Shown here piece after piece: positions 27,105 through 34,233 of a stretch of 64,000 bases of DNA. The DNA comes from Seonamhaeicola sp. GTDB taxonomy: Bacteria; Bacteroidota; Bacteroidia; Flavobacteriales; Flavobacteriaceae. The stretch covers positions 62,001-126,000 of the forward strand of contig NZ_JANQJQ010000047.1 in NCBI RefSeq assembly GCF_028281565.1. Reading direction: 5' to 3'. The position numbers were made by a program, and so were the translations under genes. The notes beneath the pieces were generated by a model that had not been told where the DNA came from, made no database searches, and saw nothing but the letters and a program-made list of their open reading frames with translations. The first letter of the stretch is position 1. Each line of letters starts with the position of its first letter.

Positions 27105-27127
27105 TTAATTTTTCACTATTAATTATT
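27105..27127. repeat. Right inverted repeat flanking the four-helix-bundle gene
   Basis: Partner of 26543-26565, ending 10 nt before the mvk start codon. The 154 nt between the gene stop and this repeat are A/T-rich and hold no other gene. Confidence 0.6.
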
Positions 27128-27137
27128 AATTCAAATA

Positions 27138-28067
27138 ATGAAAGGACCACTTTTTTATTCTAAAATATTGCTCTTTGGAGAGTATGGTATTATCAAAGAT
27201 TCCAAAGGCTTGTCCATTCCCTATAGTTTTTATAACGGTGCTTTAAAAACAGATGAAAACCCTTCTGAAGAAGCTATTAGATCCAATGAAGGTCTAAGGA
27301 AGTTTACAGCCTATTTGGAAACCATTGATGCCGATTTGGTTACTTTCGATCTAGCCTCTTTGAAGACCCATGTGGAAGCAGGTATGTATTTCGATTCTTC
27401 CATTCCGCAAGGTTATGGCGTAGGTAGTAGCGGTGCTTTGGTAGCAGCTATTTATGATAAATATGCTCAGGATAAAATTACAGTCCTTGAAAATTTAACA
27501 CGTGATAAACTGTTAAGGCTCAAATCTATTTTTTCAGCTATGGAATCCTTTTTCCATGGAAAATCATCCGGTTTAGATCCGTTAAACAGTTATTTGAGCA
27601 TTCCGATTCTTATTAACTCAAAAGATAATATTGAGGCTACCGGCATTCCGTCGCAAAAGACCGAAGGTAAAGGTGCCGTATTTTTATTAGATAGCGGGAT
27701 TATTGGAGAAACGGCCCCCATGATCAGCATTTTTATGGAAAACATGAAGCAGGAAGGATTCCGTAACATGCTTAAGGACCAATTCATAAAACATACCGAT
27801 GCTTGTGTTGAGGATTTCTTGAAAGGCGATATTAAATCGTTATTCACTAATACCAAGCAGTTGTCAAAAGTAGTATTGAATCATTTTAAGCCTATGATCC
27901 CAAAGCAATTTCATGACCTTTGGAAACGCGGTATTGAAACTAACGATTACTACTTAAAACTATGTGGTTCCGGAGGCGGTGGTTACATTCTTGGTTTTAC
28001 CGAGGATATCCAAAAAGCAAAACAGGCACTTTCCAACTATAAATTGGAAGTGGTTTATAACTTCTAG
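27138..28067 (+). CDS. GHMP kinase, mevalonate kinase-like
   Basis: 309 residues. It has the start SKILLFGEYGI, the ATP loop PQGYGVGSSGALVAAIYD and SGLDPLNSYL, then KLCGSGGGGYILGF near the C-terminus, the standard GHMP motif 3. The position after diphosphomevalonate decarboxylase and before a UbiA-type prenyltransferase fits mevalonate (or phosphomevalonate) kinase. It phosphorylates mevalonate with ATP. Which of the two kinase steps it does cannot be decided by eye, though mevalonate kinase is more likely. Confidence 0.82.
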   Translation: MKGPLFYSKILLFGEYGIIKDSKGLSIPYSFYNGALKTDENPSEEAIRSNEGLRKFTAYLETIDADLVTFDLASLKTHVEAGMYFDSSIPQGYGVGSSGALVAAIYDKYAQDKITVLENLTRDKLLRLKSIFSAMESFFHGKSSGLDPLNSYLSIPILINSKDNIEATGIPSQKTEGKGAVFLLDSGIIGETAPMISIFMENMKQEGFRNMLKDQFIKHTDACVEDFLKGDIKSLFTNTKQLSKVVLNHFKPMIPKQFHDLWKRGIETNDYYLKLCGSGGGGYILGFTEDIQKAKQALSNYKLEVVYNF

Positions 28068-28080
28068 ACAGTTTATTGTC

Positions 28081-28101
28081 ATCCTGAACTTGTTTCAGGA
28101 T
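28081..28101. repeat. 21-bp inverted repeat, copy 1
   Basis: ATCCTGAACTTGTTTCAGGA plus T: arms ATCCTGAA and TTTCAGGAT. A one-base variant is at 34108-34128. It lies between mvk and the prenyltransferase gene. Confidence 0.7.
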
Positions 28102-28116
28102 CTCATCATATTTTTT

Positions 28117-29019
28117 ATGCTTTCAAGACGACAGAAACATATCCTTCTAAAATTTTTTAGTATGTTTTCTGTGGTTAGAGGTTACAACATTTTAGTCATT
28201 GTTGTAGCCCAATATTTAGCAGCCATTTACATTATGGCTCCTGACAAACCACTAAGCCATGTGGTTTTCGATCTCAATTTACTCATGTTGGTGTTAGCGT
28301 CGGCAGCCACGATTGCAGGAGGTTATATCATTAACAATTTTTACGATTCCGAGAAAGACCTGATCAACCGGCCCATAAAATCAAGGTTAGACAGGTTGGT
28401 AAGTCAAAACACCAAACTGTCCTTTTACTTTGTGCTTAATTTTTTAGCGGTGATCATGGCTAGTTATGTGTCGTTTAGAGCCGTGGTGTTCTTTTCGTTT
28501 TATATTTTCGGTATATGGTTCTATTCCCATAAACTCAAAAGGCTACCCTTTATAGGGAACTTGACGTCGGCTACACTGACCATCACGCCGTTTTTCGCCA
28601 TTTTTATGTATTATAAGAACTTCGAGACCGTCATTTTTGTACATGCCACTTATTTGTTTTTGATCATATCCATGCGTGAACTCACCAAAGACCTGGAGAA
28701 TATTAAGGGCGATCTGGCCCTTAATTATCAAACCATACCTATAGCCTATGGTGAAAGAGCTTCCAAAATGATGCTTTCAATACTTTCAGTACTAACGCTG
28801 ATTCCAACTTACCTACTGCTCTTCCGGTATCAAATAGGGCATATGTACCTGTTCTTTTATTTAAGTACAGTGCTGTTATTTGTATTTTTAATGATCCTGT
28901 GGCGGTCAAAAACCAAGACTCATTATCTTATATTACACAACATTTTAAAGTTTATTATACTGGCCGGTGTTTTTAGTATTTTACTTATTGATGTGAGTGT
29001 GATTTTAAATAGAATTTGA
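28117..29019 (+). CDS. UbiA-family prenyltransferase, geranylgeranylglyceryl-phosphate type
   Basis: 300 residues from ATG at 28117; the longer frame to 27964 would run inside mvk. About eight hydrophobic membrane segments. The first Asp-rich motif is NNFYDSEKDLINRP and the second is MRELTKDLENIKGD, both binding prenyl diphosphate through Mg2+. Flavobacterial homologues beside mevalonate genes are usually named geranylgeranylglycerol-phosphate geranylgeranyltransferase, but quinone prenylation is an alternative. It sits with isoprenoid precursor genes, so prenyl-lipid synthesis is clear; the acceptor is not. Confidence 0.8.
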   Translation: MLSRRQKHILLKFFSMFSVVRGYNILVIVVAQYLAAIYIMAPDKPLSHVVFDLNLLMLVLASAATIAGGYIINNFYDSEKDLINRPIKSRLDRLVSQNTKLSFYFVLNFLAVIMASYVSFRAVVFFSFYIFGIWFYSHKLKRLPFIGNLTSATLTITPFFAIFMYYKNFETVIFVHATYLFLIISMRELTKDLENIKGDLALNYQTIPIAYGERASKMMLSILSVLTLIPTYLLLFRYQIGHMYLFFYLSTVLLFVFLMILWRSKTKTHYLILHNILKFIILAGVFSILLIDVSVILNRI

Positions 29020-29020
29020 T

Positions 29021-29971
29021 ATGAATAACTTATTAAAAGTGGCTTTGGCTCAGATCGCTCCGGTCTGGTTGAATAAACAGGCGACGCTGAAAAAAGTTGA
29101 AAACGCTATTACAGAGGCTTCTAAAGAAGGCTCGGAATTAATAGTTTTTGGCGAAGGGTTGCTTCCCGGGTATCCGTTTTGGTTAGCCTTGACGGGCGGA
29201 GCCGAATGGGATAAGAAAGTTAACAAGGAACTGCATGCGCATTATGTGAAAAATGCCGTCACCATTGAAAAAGGCGATCTGGAACCGGTTTGTAAATTAG
29301 CTAAGCAACATAAAATGGCCGTCTATTTGGGCATCATTGAGCGGCCATTAGACAGGGGTGGTCATAGTGTTTATGCATCTTTGGTGTATATAGACCAGGA
29401 AGGGATGATACAATCGGTGCATCGTAAGTTGCAACCTACCTATGATGAACGTTTAACATGGGCTCCGGGGGATGGCAATGGGTTACAGGTCCATCCGTTA
29501 AAGGATTTTACGGTAGGCGGCTTGAATTGTTGGGAAAACTGGATGCCTTTACCCAGAGCAGCACTTTACGGTTTAGGTGAGAACTTACATATTGCCGTAT
29601 GGCCAGGTGGCGACCATAATACAAAGGATATTACACGATTTATTGCCAGGGAGTCACGCTCTTATGTCATTTCGGTGAGCAGTTTAATGACCAGGGCAGA
29701 TTTCCCGAACAACACACCTCATTTAGATAAAATATTGGAAAATGCCCCGGATGTTTTGGCTAATGGCGGCAGCTGTATAGCCGGACCTAATGGCGAATGG
29801 ATCATAGAACCGGTTTTACACCAGGCCGGATTGATTGTTGAGACTATAGATTTTAGTCGCGTCCTGGAGGAACGGCAAAATTTTGATCCCGTTGGGCATT
29901 ATTCCAGGCCGGATGTTACCAAGTTAACCGTAAACAGAGCACGACAATCCACCGTAGATTTTAACGGGTAG
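29021..29971 (+). CDS. Nitrilase/carbon-nitrogen hydrolase
   Basis: 316 residues. The catalytic triad of the nitrilase superfamily is visible: Glu45 (VFGEGLLPGYP), Lys136 (HRKLQPTYDE) and Cys170 (LNCWENWMPLP). The GYPFW and WAPGDG segments fit the nitrilase/cyanide hydratase branch rather than amidases. It hydrolyses a nitrile or amide; substrate unknown. It starts 1 nt after the prenyltransferase stop, so it may be co-transcribed. Confidence 0.88.
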   Translation: MNNLLKVALAQIAPVWLNKQATLKKVENAITEASKEGSELIVFGEGLLPGYPFWLALTGGAEWDKKVNKELHAHYVKNAVTIEKGDLEPVCKLAKQHKMAVYLGIIERPLDRGGHSVYASLVYIDQEGMIQSVHRKLQPTYDERLTWAPGDGNGLQVHPLKDFTVGGLNCWENWMPLPRAALYGLGENLHIAVWPGGDHNTKDITRFIARESRSYVISVSSLMTRADFPNNTPHLDKILENAPDVLANGGSCIAGPNGEWIIEPVLHQAGLIVETIDFSRVLEERQNFDPVGHYSRPDVTKLTVNRARQSTVDFNG

Positions 29972-30000
29972 AGTATAATTATTGTTTTACATCGCTCTTA

Positions 30001-30018
30001 TCCCGATAGCTATCGGGA
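30001..30018. repeat. 18-bp perfect palindrome
   Basis: TCCCGATAGCTATCGGGA, in the spacer after the nitrilase gene and before the first 61-bp direct repeat. Confidence 0.7.
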
Positions 30019-30064
30019 CCTCCTTTACTTCCACTAAGCTCAGCACAAGCTTAGGAGGGGAACT

Positions 30065-30125
30065 GTTGCTTTAAAAAATGGGGTATGAGTGTCCCCTCTA
30101 GTAAGAGGGGAGTAAGGGGTGTGTT
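30065..30125. repeat. 61-bp direct repeat flanking the DUF559 gene (left)
   Basis: Starts GTTGCTTTAAAAAATGGGG and ends in the 39-bp CCCCTCT/AGAGGGG repeat. The right copy at 30549-30609 differs by a single base. The two copies bracket the DUF559 gene 484 nt apart. Confidence 0.9.
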
Positions 30126-30139
30126 TTTAAATTTACAAA

Positions 30140-30538
30140 ATGAAGATCTATTACAATCCTAAATTAAAAGAACTAGCCAGGCAACTTCGAAATAATGCAA
30201 CAAAGTCAGAAATAAAACTTTGGACTTATTTAAGAAGGAATCAAATGCATGGTTATGATTTTCATAGACAAAAGCCAATTGATGAATATATTGTGGATTT
30301 CTTTTGTAATAAACTTCAGTTAGCTATTGAGTGTGACGGATACTCTCATGAGATATTAGAGGTTTATGAGAAAGACGTTAAAAAGACAAAACGCCTAAAC
30401 GAACTTGAAATTACAGTTTTACGTTTTTCAGATTATCAGGTTATGAATGATATTGATAATGTGATTCGGGCCATTGAGGATTATATTTTTAAATTTGAAG
30501 AGAACAATTTTACACCTCCCTTAATCCCTCCTTGTTAG
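30140..30538 (+). CDS. DUF559 endonuclease-like protein
   Basis: 132 residues. MKIYYNPKLKELARQLRNN, ATKSEIKLWTYLRR and DFFCNKLQLAIECDGYSHE are typical of DUF559, a Vsr-like/PD-(D/E)XK-related fold (E...D-x(n)-E-C-D). The last residues (FTPPLIPPC) are encoded by repeat-like sequence (CCCTTAATCCCTCC), so the C-terminus appears to have been extended into a repeat. The gene sits exactly between two 61-bp direct repeats and looks like a small mobile unit. Function unknown; nicking at mismatches or mobility is conjecture. Confidence 0.85.
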   Translation: MKIYYNPKLKELARQLRNNATKSEIKLWTYLRRNQMHGYDFHRQKPIDEYIVDFFCNKLQLAIECDGYSHEILEVYEKDVKKTKRLNELEITVLRFSDYQVMNDIDNVIRAIEDYIFKFEENNFTPPLIPPC

Positions 30539-30548
30539 GAGGGAAACA

Positions 30549-30609
30549 GTTGCTTTAAAAAATGGGGTATGAGTGTCCCCTCTAGTAAGAGGGGAGTCAG
30601 GGGTGTGTT
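30549..30609. repeat. 61-bp direct repeat flanking the DUF559 gene (right)
   Basis: Near-identical to 30065-30125 (60/61). It lies 28 nt before the -7 box of the RluB-like gene. Confidence 0.9.
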
Positions 30610-30636
30610 ATAAATTTTAGAATGAAAAAAATCATG

Positions 30637-30644
30637 TACTTTTG
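30637..30644 (+). promoter_or_regulatory. Bacteroidota -7 box for the RluB-like gene
   Basis: TACTTTTG fits TAnnTTTG and lies 15 nt before the ATG at 30660. A weak -33 candidate (TTTTAG, 30615-30620) is at the right distance. Confidence 0.5.
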
Positions 30645-30659
30645 CCAAAAATCAGAACC

Positions 30660-31466
30660 ATGAACAGGCAACGCGGCGGAAAACCACAAGGAAAACGATT
30701 CAACAAGAGTCATTCAAAGCCTAATGAGCAACCAAAGGCATCAGCAAATAAAGGAAACTCTAATGAGATTCGTTTGAATAAATACATTGCTAATTCCGGT
30801 ATTTGCTCGCGTCGTGAGGCCGATGTGCATATAGCCACAGGCTTAGTGTCGGTAAACGGTAAAGTAGTTACCGAAATGGGCTATAAAGTAAAACCCGGGG
30901 ATGAGGTGCGTTATGACGGTTCCAGGATCAACCCCGAACAAAAAGCCTATGTGCTTTTAAACAAGCCCAAAGGCTTCGCCACCACTACCAGCGAGGGTAA
31001 AGGACGTACCGTTATGGACCTGGTTGCCAATGCCACAGCTTCGCGAATAAAACCCATTGGACGTTTAGGCAGAAACTCAAAAGGCCTGTTATTGTTTACT
31101 AACGATACTGAGATTGAAAATAAATTCAAGAACTCCAAAAGAGGCGTGCCTCGTTTATTTCATATTGAACTGGATAAAAACCTGAAGCTGGAAGATCTGA
31201 AGAAGATCCAGAACGGCTTTAAGATCCAGGACAAGTTAATAACGGTAGAAGAAATAAGTTATATAGAAGGGGCTACAAAAAAAGAGATCGGGCTCAAAAT
31301 AAAGAATACAGGGAATACCATTATCCGAACCATTTTTGAGCATTTTAATTATGATATCCTCAGTATAGACTGTGTAGCCATTGCCCACCTTACCAAAAAG
31401 GATATTCCACGCGGACATTGGAAACACCTGTCTAAGGAAGAGCTTAGTATGTTAAAAATGCTTTAA
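30660..31466 (+). CDS. RluB/RsuA-type pseudouridine synthase homologue lacking the catalytic Asp
   Basis: 268 residues from ATG at 30660 (a TTG at 30642 overlaps the -7 box). Basic N-terminal tail, then an S4 RNA-binding domain (IRLNKYIANSGICSRREAD...LVSVNG), then the RsuA/RluB catalytic fold (YVLLNKPKGFATT, GLLLFTND). The family catalytic Asp, normally in GRLD, is Gly here (PIGRLGRNSKG; codon ggc at 31068-31070). If read correctly the protein should not isomerise uridine and may act as an RNA-binding factor. It is not a frameshift: the fold reads cleanly to the end. Confidence 0.8.
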   Translation: MNRQRGGKPQGKRFNKSHSKPNEQPKASANKGNSNEIRLNKYIANSGICSRREADVHIATGLVSVNGKVVTEMGYKVKPGDEVRYDGSRINPEQKAYVLLNKPKGFATTTSEGKGRTVMDLVANATASRIKPIGRLGRNSKGLLLFTNDTEIENKFKNSKRGVPRLFHIELDKNLKLEDLKKIQNGFKIQDKLITVEEISYIEGATKKEIGLKIKNTGNTIIRTIFEHFNYDILSIDCVAIAHLTKKDIPRGHWKHLSKEELSMLKML

Positions 31467-31490
31467 ACATCCTACAAGTTAGATATAGGT

Positions 31491-31592
31491 GTCATTCCGG
31501 ATACTATCGAAAACAAAACATATTTTGTTTGAAGCTATAAAGCATAGCTTTTGAGATTTCTCGTCACTCGTTCCTCGCTCTGTCGAAATGAC
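31491..31592. repeat. Dispersed repeat material in a 390-nt gene-free stretch
   Basis: The stretch 31467-31856 has no gene. Its first part carries GTCATTCCGG and GAGATTTCTCGTCACTCG...GTCGAAATGAC, the arms of the long dispersed repeat family (GTCATTCTGAGC...) found elsewhere in the window. The rest (31593-31856) is A/T-rich with no clear promoter. Confidence 0.6.
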
Positions 31593-31856
31593 AAGTAATT
31601 GAATTTCAGTTTTTGTAATTTAAAGTTGTGTCGTTATTTAGGTCGAACTTGTGTTAAATTATCGATATGTTATTAGTTATCCCTTTAAAGTTAACGATTA
31701 CATAATACCGGCATTTACTTTTTTGTATTTCATTTGTAGCAGTGTTTATTTAAATTATACCGACTGAAATTTTATGTGTATTTTTTCAGAAATATTTTTT
31801 AAATTGAACCTATGTTTTAGTATTTGTTTTAAAAATAACCCCAAAAAAAAATTAAA

Positions 31857-32138
31857 ATGATACGTAAAATTGTAGATTACCAAAAATTGAATCAGGATAT
31901 CCTGAATCTTCTTGTGGAAAAGTTTCCGGATGGTTATGGCGATAGAGATATTATCTCTTTTAGAAATGCCCATAACGATTTGATTGAAGCTGTAGAAGTT
32001 AGGACCGAGGATACCATATACCTGGTTAAAGTTGGAACGCATTTGGCAAACGCCATGATGGATTTTGGTGATGAAAGTGATACAAGTGCCGATACGCCGC
32101 CACCTGCTCCCGATGCTAATTTCAATGATGAAGATTAA
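31857..32138 (+). CDS. Small conserved flavobacterial protein
   Basis: 93 residues, acidic; MIRKIVDYQKLNQDILNLLVE then a C-terminal tail rich in Asp, Pro and Thr (DTPPPAPDANFNDED). No known domain recognised. Paired with another small gene 19 nt downstream. Moderately sure it is a real gene: codon use is normal and a gene of this type precedes the next one in several Flavobacteriaceae (from memory, not checked). Confidence 0.65.
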   Translation: MIRKIVDYQKLNQDILNLLVEKFPDGYGDRDIISFRNAHNDLIEAVEVRTEDTIYLVKVGTHLANAMMDFGDESDTSADTPPPAPDANFNDED

Positions 32139-32157
32139 TATTGATCCTGTATTTTAA

Positions 32158-32382
32158 ATGAGAACCGCGATTTTTAAGTCGTACCAGGATGGCTACTATA
32201 CATTTTGGTTTGACAATGGTGATGAGCTTACCTTTGAAGAAGTGCATCCCAAAGCGTTGTACAAGTACAACTTAAAAGAAGACGCGTCTTTTATAGACAA
32301 AGCCTTTAAACTTTCTTATTCCGAAGTTTTTGACGACCTGGACCGGGCTATTTACAGAATAGATTCGCTTACACTGCTTTAG
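32158..32382 (+). CDS. Small conserved hypothetical protein
   Basis: 74 residues, acidic and aromatic (SYQDGYYTFWFDNGDELTFEE). No domain recognised. Follows the 93-residue gene closely, probably one transcript. Its 3' end overlaps the convergent glycosyltransferase gene by 14 nt. Confidence 0.65.
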   Translation: MRTAIFKSYQDGYYTFWFDNGDELTFEEVHPKALYKYNLKEDASFIDKAFKLSYSEVFDDLDRAIYRIDSLTLL

Positions 32383-34078
32383 ATTTCTTTCTAAAAATAT
32401 CCCAAAAGAACACACCATATACCACCAGGTATTCTATGGCAATGATCAGGAGGTTTTCAGATTTCTGAGACGTTCCGGCCTGTATATAGGCCAGGTAACT
32501 TAAAATGATCACAAAACTCCATACCAAAGGGAATTTGTACCTCGTGAAAACGGATAAAGCTAACAGTGTTGCCACATACCAAGGATGGACGGTAGTAGCC
32601 GTAAAGTAGTAAAAACTCAACGCTAGCAGCATTGCGGTTATAAGTTGGGCCATAGACCTGTTCTTCCTGAAAAAGCTTAGGATAAGCACGAAAGCAATCA
32701 CTACATAGGGAATATAGCTTCCGATAATGGCAATTTCGTTATAACCTCTAAAGGTGTAGCCTATCTCACGGGCTACATAGTAGAGGCTGGCATTAAATTC
32801 AAAATACTGAAACCAAAGCGCCACCGTTTCTGCATAGTTTTCAATAAACTGCGTTGAAAAGAACGGCGCAAAAAGTAAAAGCGTAACACCACCCACAATA
32901 GCATAAAACCCAATTAGCTTTGTCATTCTGAGCGCCGGCGAAGAATCTCTTCCGTCATTGCGAGGAACCTGAGACGAAGCAATCTCACCCGCTTTGTCAT
33001 GCTGAACGGTTACTGAGGCACCCGAAGTGCGTTTCAGCATCTCATCACTTGCTTTGGCATCACCGGAAGGTCTCGACTGCGCTCGACCGGACAAGTTATG
33101 TTCTTTGTCACCCTGAGCAGACCCTGAGGTGTTATTCCGAGATCCCCCTTTTTTAATGAAAAAATCTATTAACCTTGTCATTCTGAGCGCCAGCGAAGAA
33201 TCTCTTCTGTCATTGCGAGGAACTTGAGACGAAGCAATCTCATTATTTGAAACAGATTGCTTCACGCTGTTCGCAATGACGTTACGTTTAGTGAACCACT
33301 GCAAAAACAACGGCAAAAAGATAAGCGGTATCAACTTGGTTGAAACGGACAACGCCAGAACCACCGCAGCCCAATACCATTTCCCTTTATGCAACAAATA
33401 CAAGCTCCACACCAAAAAGAAGATCATAACACCTTCAAAATGCAGGTTGCCGGTGAGTTCTATAATGATAAACGGGTTTAAAACGTACCAAAAGATATTA
33501 TGCACAGGAAGCTTTAACCGTTCCAAAAGTCTTTTGCCAAAATAGAGGGTACCGAAGTCGGCGGCAATGATGAGCACACGTAGCACTACGGCCGACCCTA
33601 AAATGCTCTTTCCGGCCAACAACCCCGCTATGATAAAACACAATTGATTGATGGGCGGATAATTGGTATAATGACCGGCATTTAAGGTGCCCATACCGTG
33701 ATACAACTCCCGGGCTTGCGCCACAGGAAAATCGCCTTGTTCTATAAAAGCGGTTACGGTGTATACATACGGATTAAACCCTTCCAGGATCATACGGCCA
33801 TCCCAGATAAACCGGTAAAAATCCTGAGACAAATTGGGAATAGCCAAAAGAAGCACAGCTCTAAACAAAAACGCAATAGCCGTTAATAATTTAAAGTTGT
33901 TTTTGTAGCTTCTCAGTAGCCAGTAAAACAACCCAAATAATGCCGTATAAAGGCTGACCAGCTTCACGTATTGTGTACGTTCCAGATCATAAGCAAAAAC
34001 CGCATAAAGCACACAACTAACCAATGTTAGCAATAAAGGTGTTTTATAGAGTTTTAAAACCGGGAGGTTGAATTGCAT
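32369..34078 (-). CDS. GT-C type membrane glycosyltransferase with repeat-derived insert
   Basis: 569 residues with about 12 hydrophobic membrane helices. The loop motif LSQDFYRFIWDGRMILEGFNPY is the acidic first-loop motif of GT-C mannosyltransferase-like proteins that use lipid-linked sugar. Odd: about residues 265-386 are hydrophilic and encoded by dispersed repeats. Two 68-bp copies (32920-32987 and 33175-33242) give the near-identical peptides EIASSQVPRND and EIASSQVPRND with RDSS...LRMT. The insert lies between helices and keeps the frame, so the protein may still work. Normal family length would be about 440. Confidence 0.75.
   Translation of the reverse strand: MQFNLPVLKLYKTPLLLTLVSCVLYAVFAYDLERTQYVKLVSLYTALFGLFYWLLRSYKNNFKLLTAIAFLFRAVLLLAIPNLSQDFYRFIWDGRMILEGFNPYVYTVTAFIEQGDFPVAQARELYHGMGTLNAGHYTNYPPINQLCFIIAGLLAGKSILGSAVVLRVLIIAADFGTLYFGKRLLERLKLPVHNIFWYVLNPFIIIELTGNLHFEGVMIFFLVWSLYLLHKGKWYWAAVVLALSVSTKLIPLIFLPLFLQWFTKRNVIANSVKQSVSNNEIASSQVPRNDRRDSSLALRMTRLIDFFIKKGGSRNNTSGSAQGDKEHNLSGRAQSRPSGDAKASDEMLKRTSGASVTVQHDKAGEIASSQVPRNDGRDSSPALRMTKLIGFYAIVGGVTLLLFAPFFSTQFIENYAETVALWFQYFEFNASLYYVAREIGYTFRGYNEIAIIGSYIPYVVIAFVLILSFFRKNRSMAQLITAMLLALSFYYFTATTVHPWYVATLLALSVFTRYKFPLVWSFVIILSYLAYIQAGTSQKSENLLIIAIEYLVVYGVFFWDIFRKKSKAV
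32920..32987. repeat. 68-bp direct repeat inside the glycosyltransferase gene, copy 1
   Basis: Starts TTGTCATTCTGAGCGCC and ends GAAGCAATCTCA. Copy 2 at 33175-33242 has 3 mismatches. Its first 28 bases match the repeat inside mvaD. Confidence 0.85.
33175..33242. repeat. 68-bp direct repeat inside the glycosyltransferase gene, copy 2
   Basis: 65 of 68 bases match 32920-32987. Both copies are translated in the same frame. Confidence 0.85.
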
Positions 34079-34107
34079 AAACCAAATATAGCACTAATGT
34101 TTCTGTC

Positions 34108-34128
34108 ATCCTGAACTCGTTTCAGGAT
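34108..34128. repeat. 21-bp inverted repeat, copy 2
   Basis: ATCCTGAACTCGTTTCAGGA plus T, a one-base variant of 28081-28101. Confidence 0.65.
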
Positions 34129-34199
34129 CTCATAACGTATTTCTTAAGTAACAACAAGAAATACGTTATGCTTGGTAGTCCTTTCATTAAAAAACTTAC

Positions 34200-34230
34200 T
34201 TGGTCTGGCACGAAAAATGTCCTAAATTAG
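34200..34230 (+). promoter_or_regulatory. Possible promoter for the DUF5686-like gene
   Basis: TTG at 34200-34202, 20 nt spacer, then TAAATTAG (one mismatch to TAnnTTTG) at 34223-34230, only 4 nt before the ATG at 34234. Transcription would start in or just after the start codon region, so either the leader is very short or this is not the real promoter. Confidence 0.35.
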
Positions 34231-34233
34231 AAT

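Noticed and set aside
32915-33285. CRISPR-like repetition in the glycosyltransferase gene
   Set aside because: Only two 68-bp direct repeats with no regular spacers; they belong to a dispersed repeat family.
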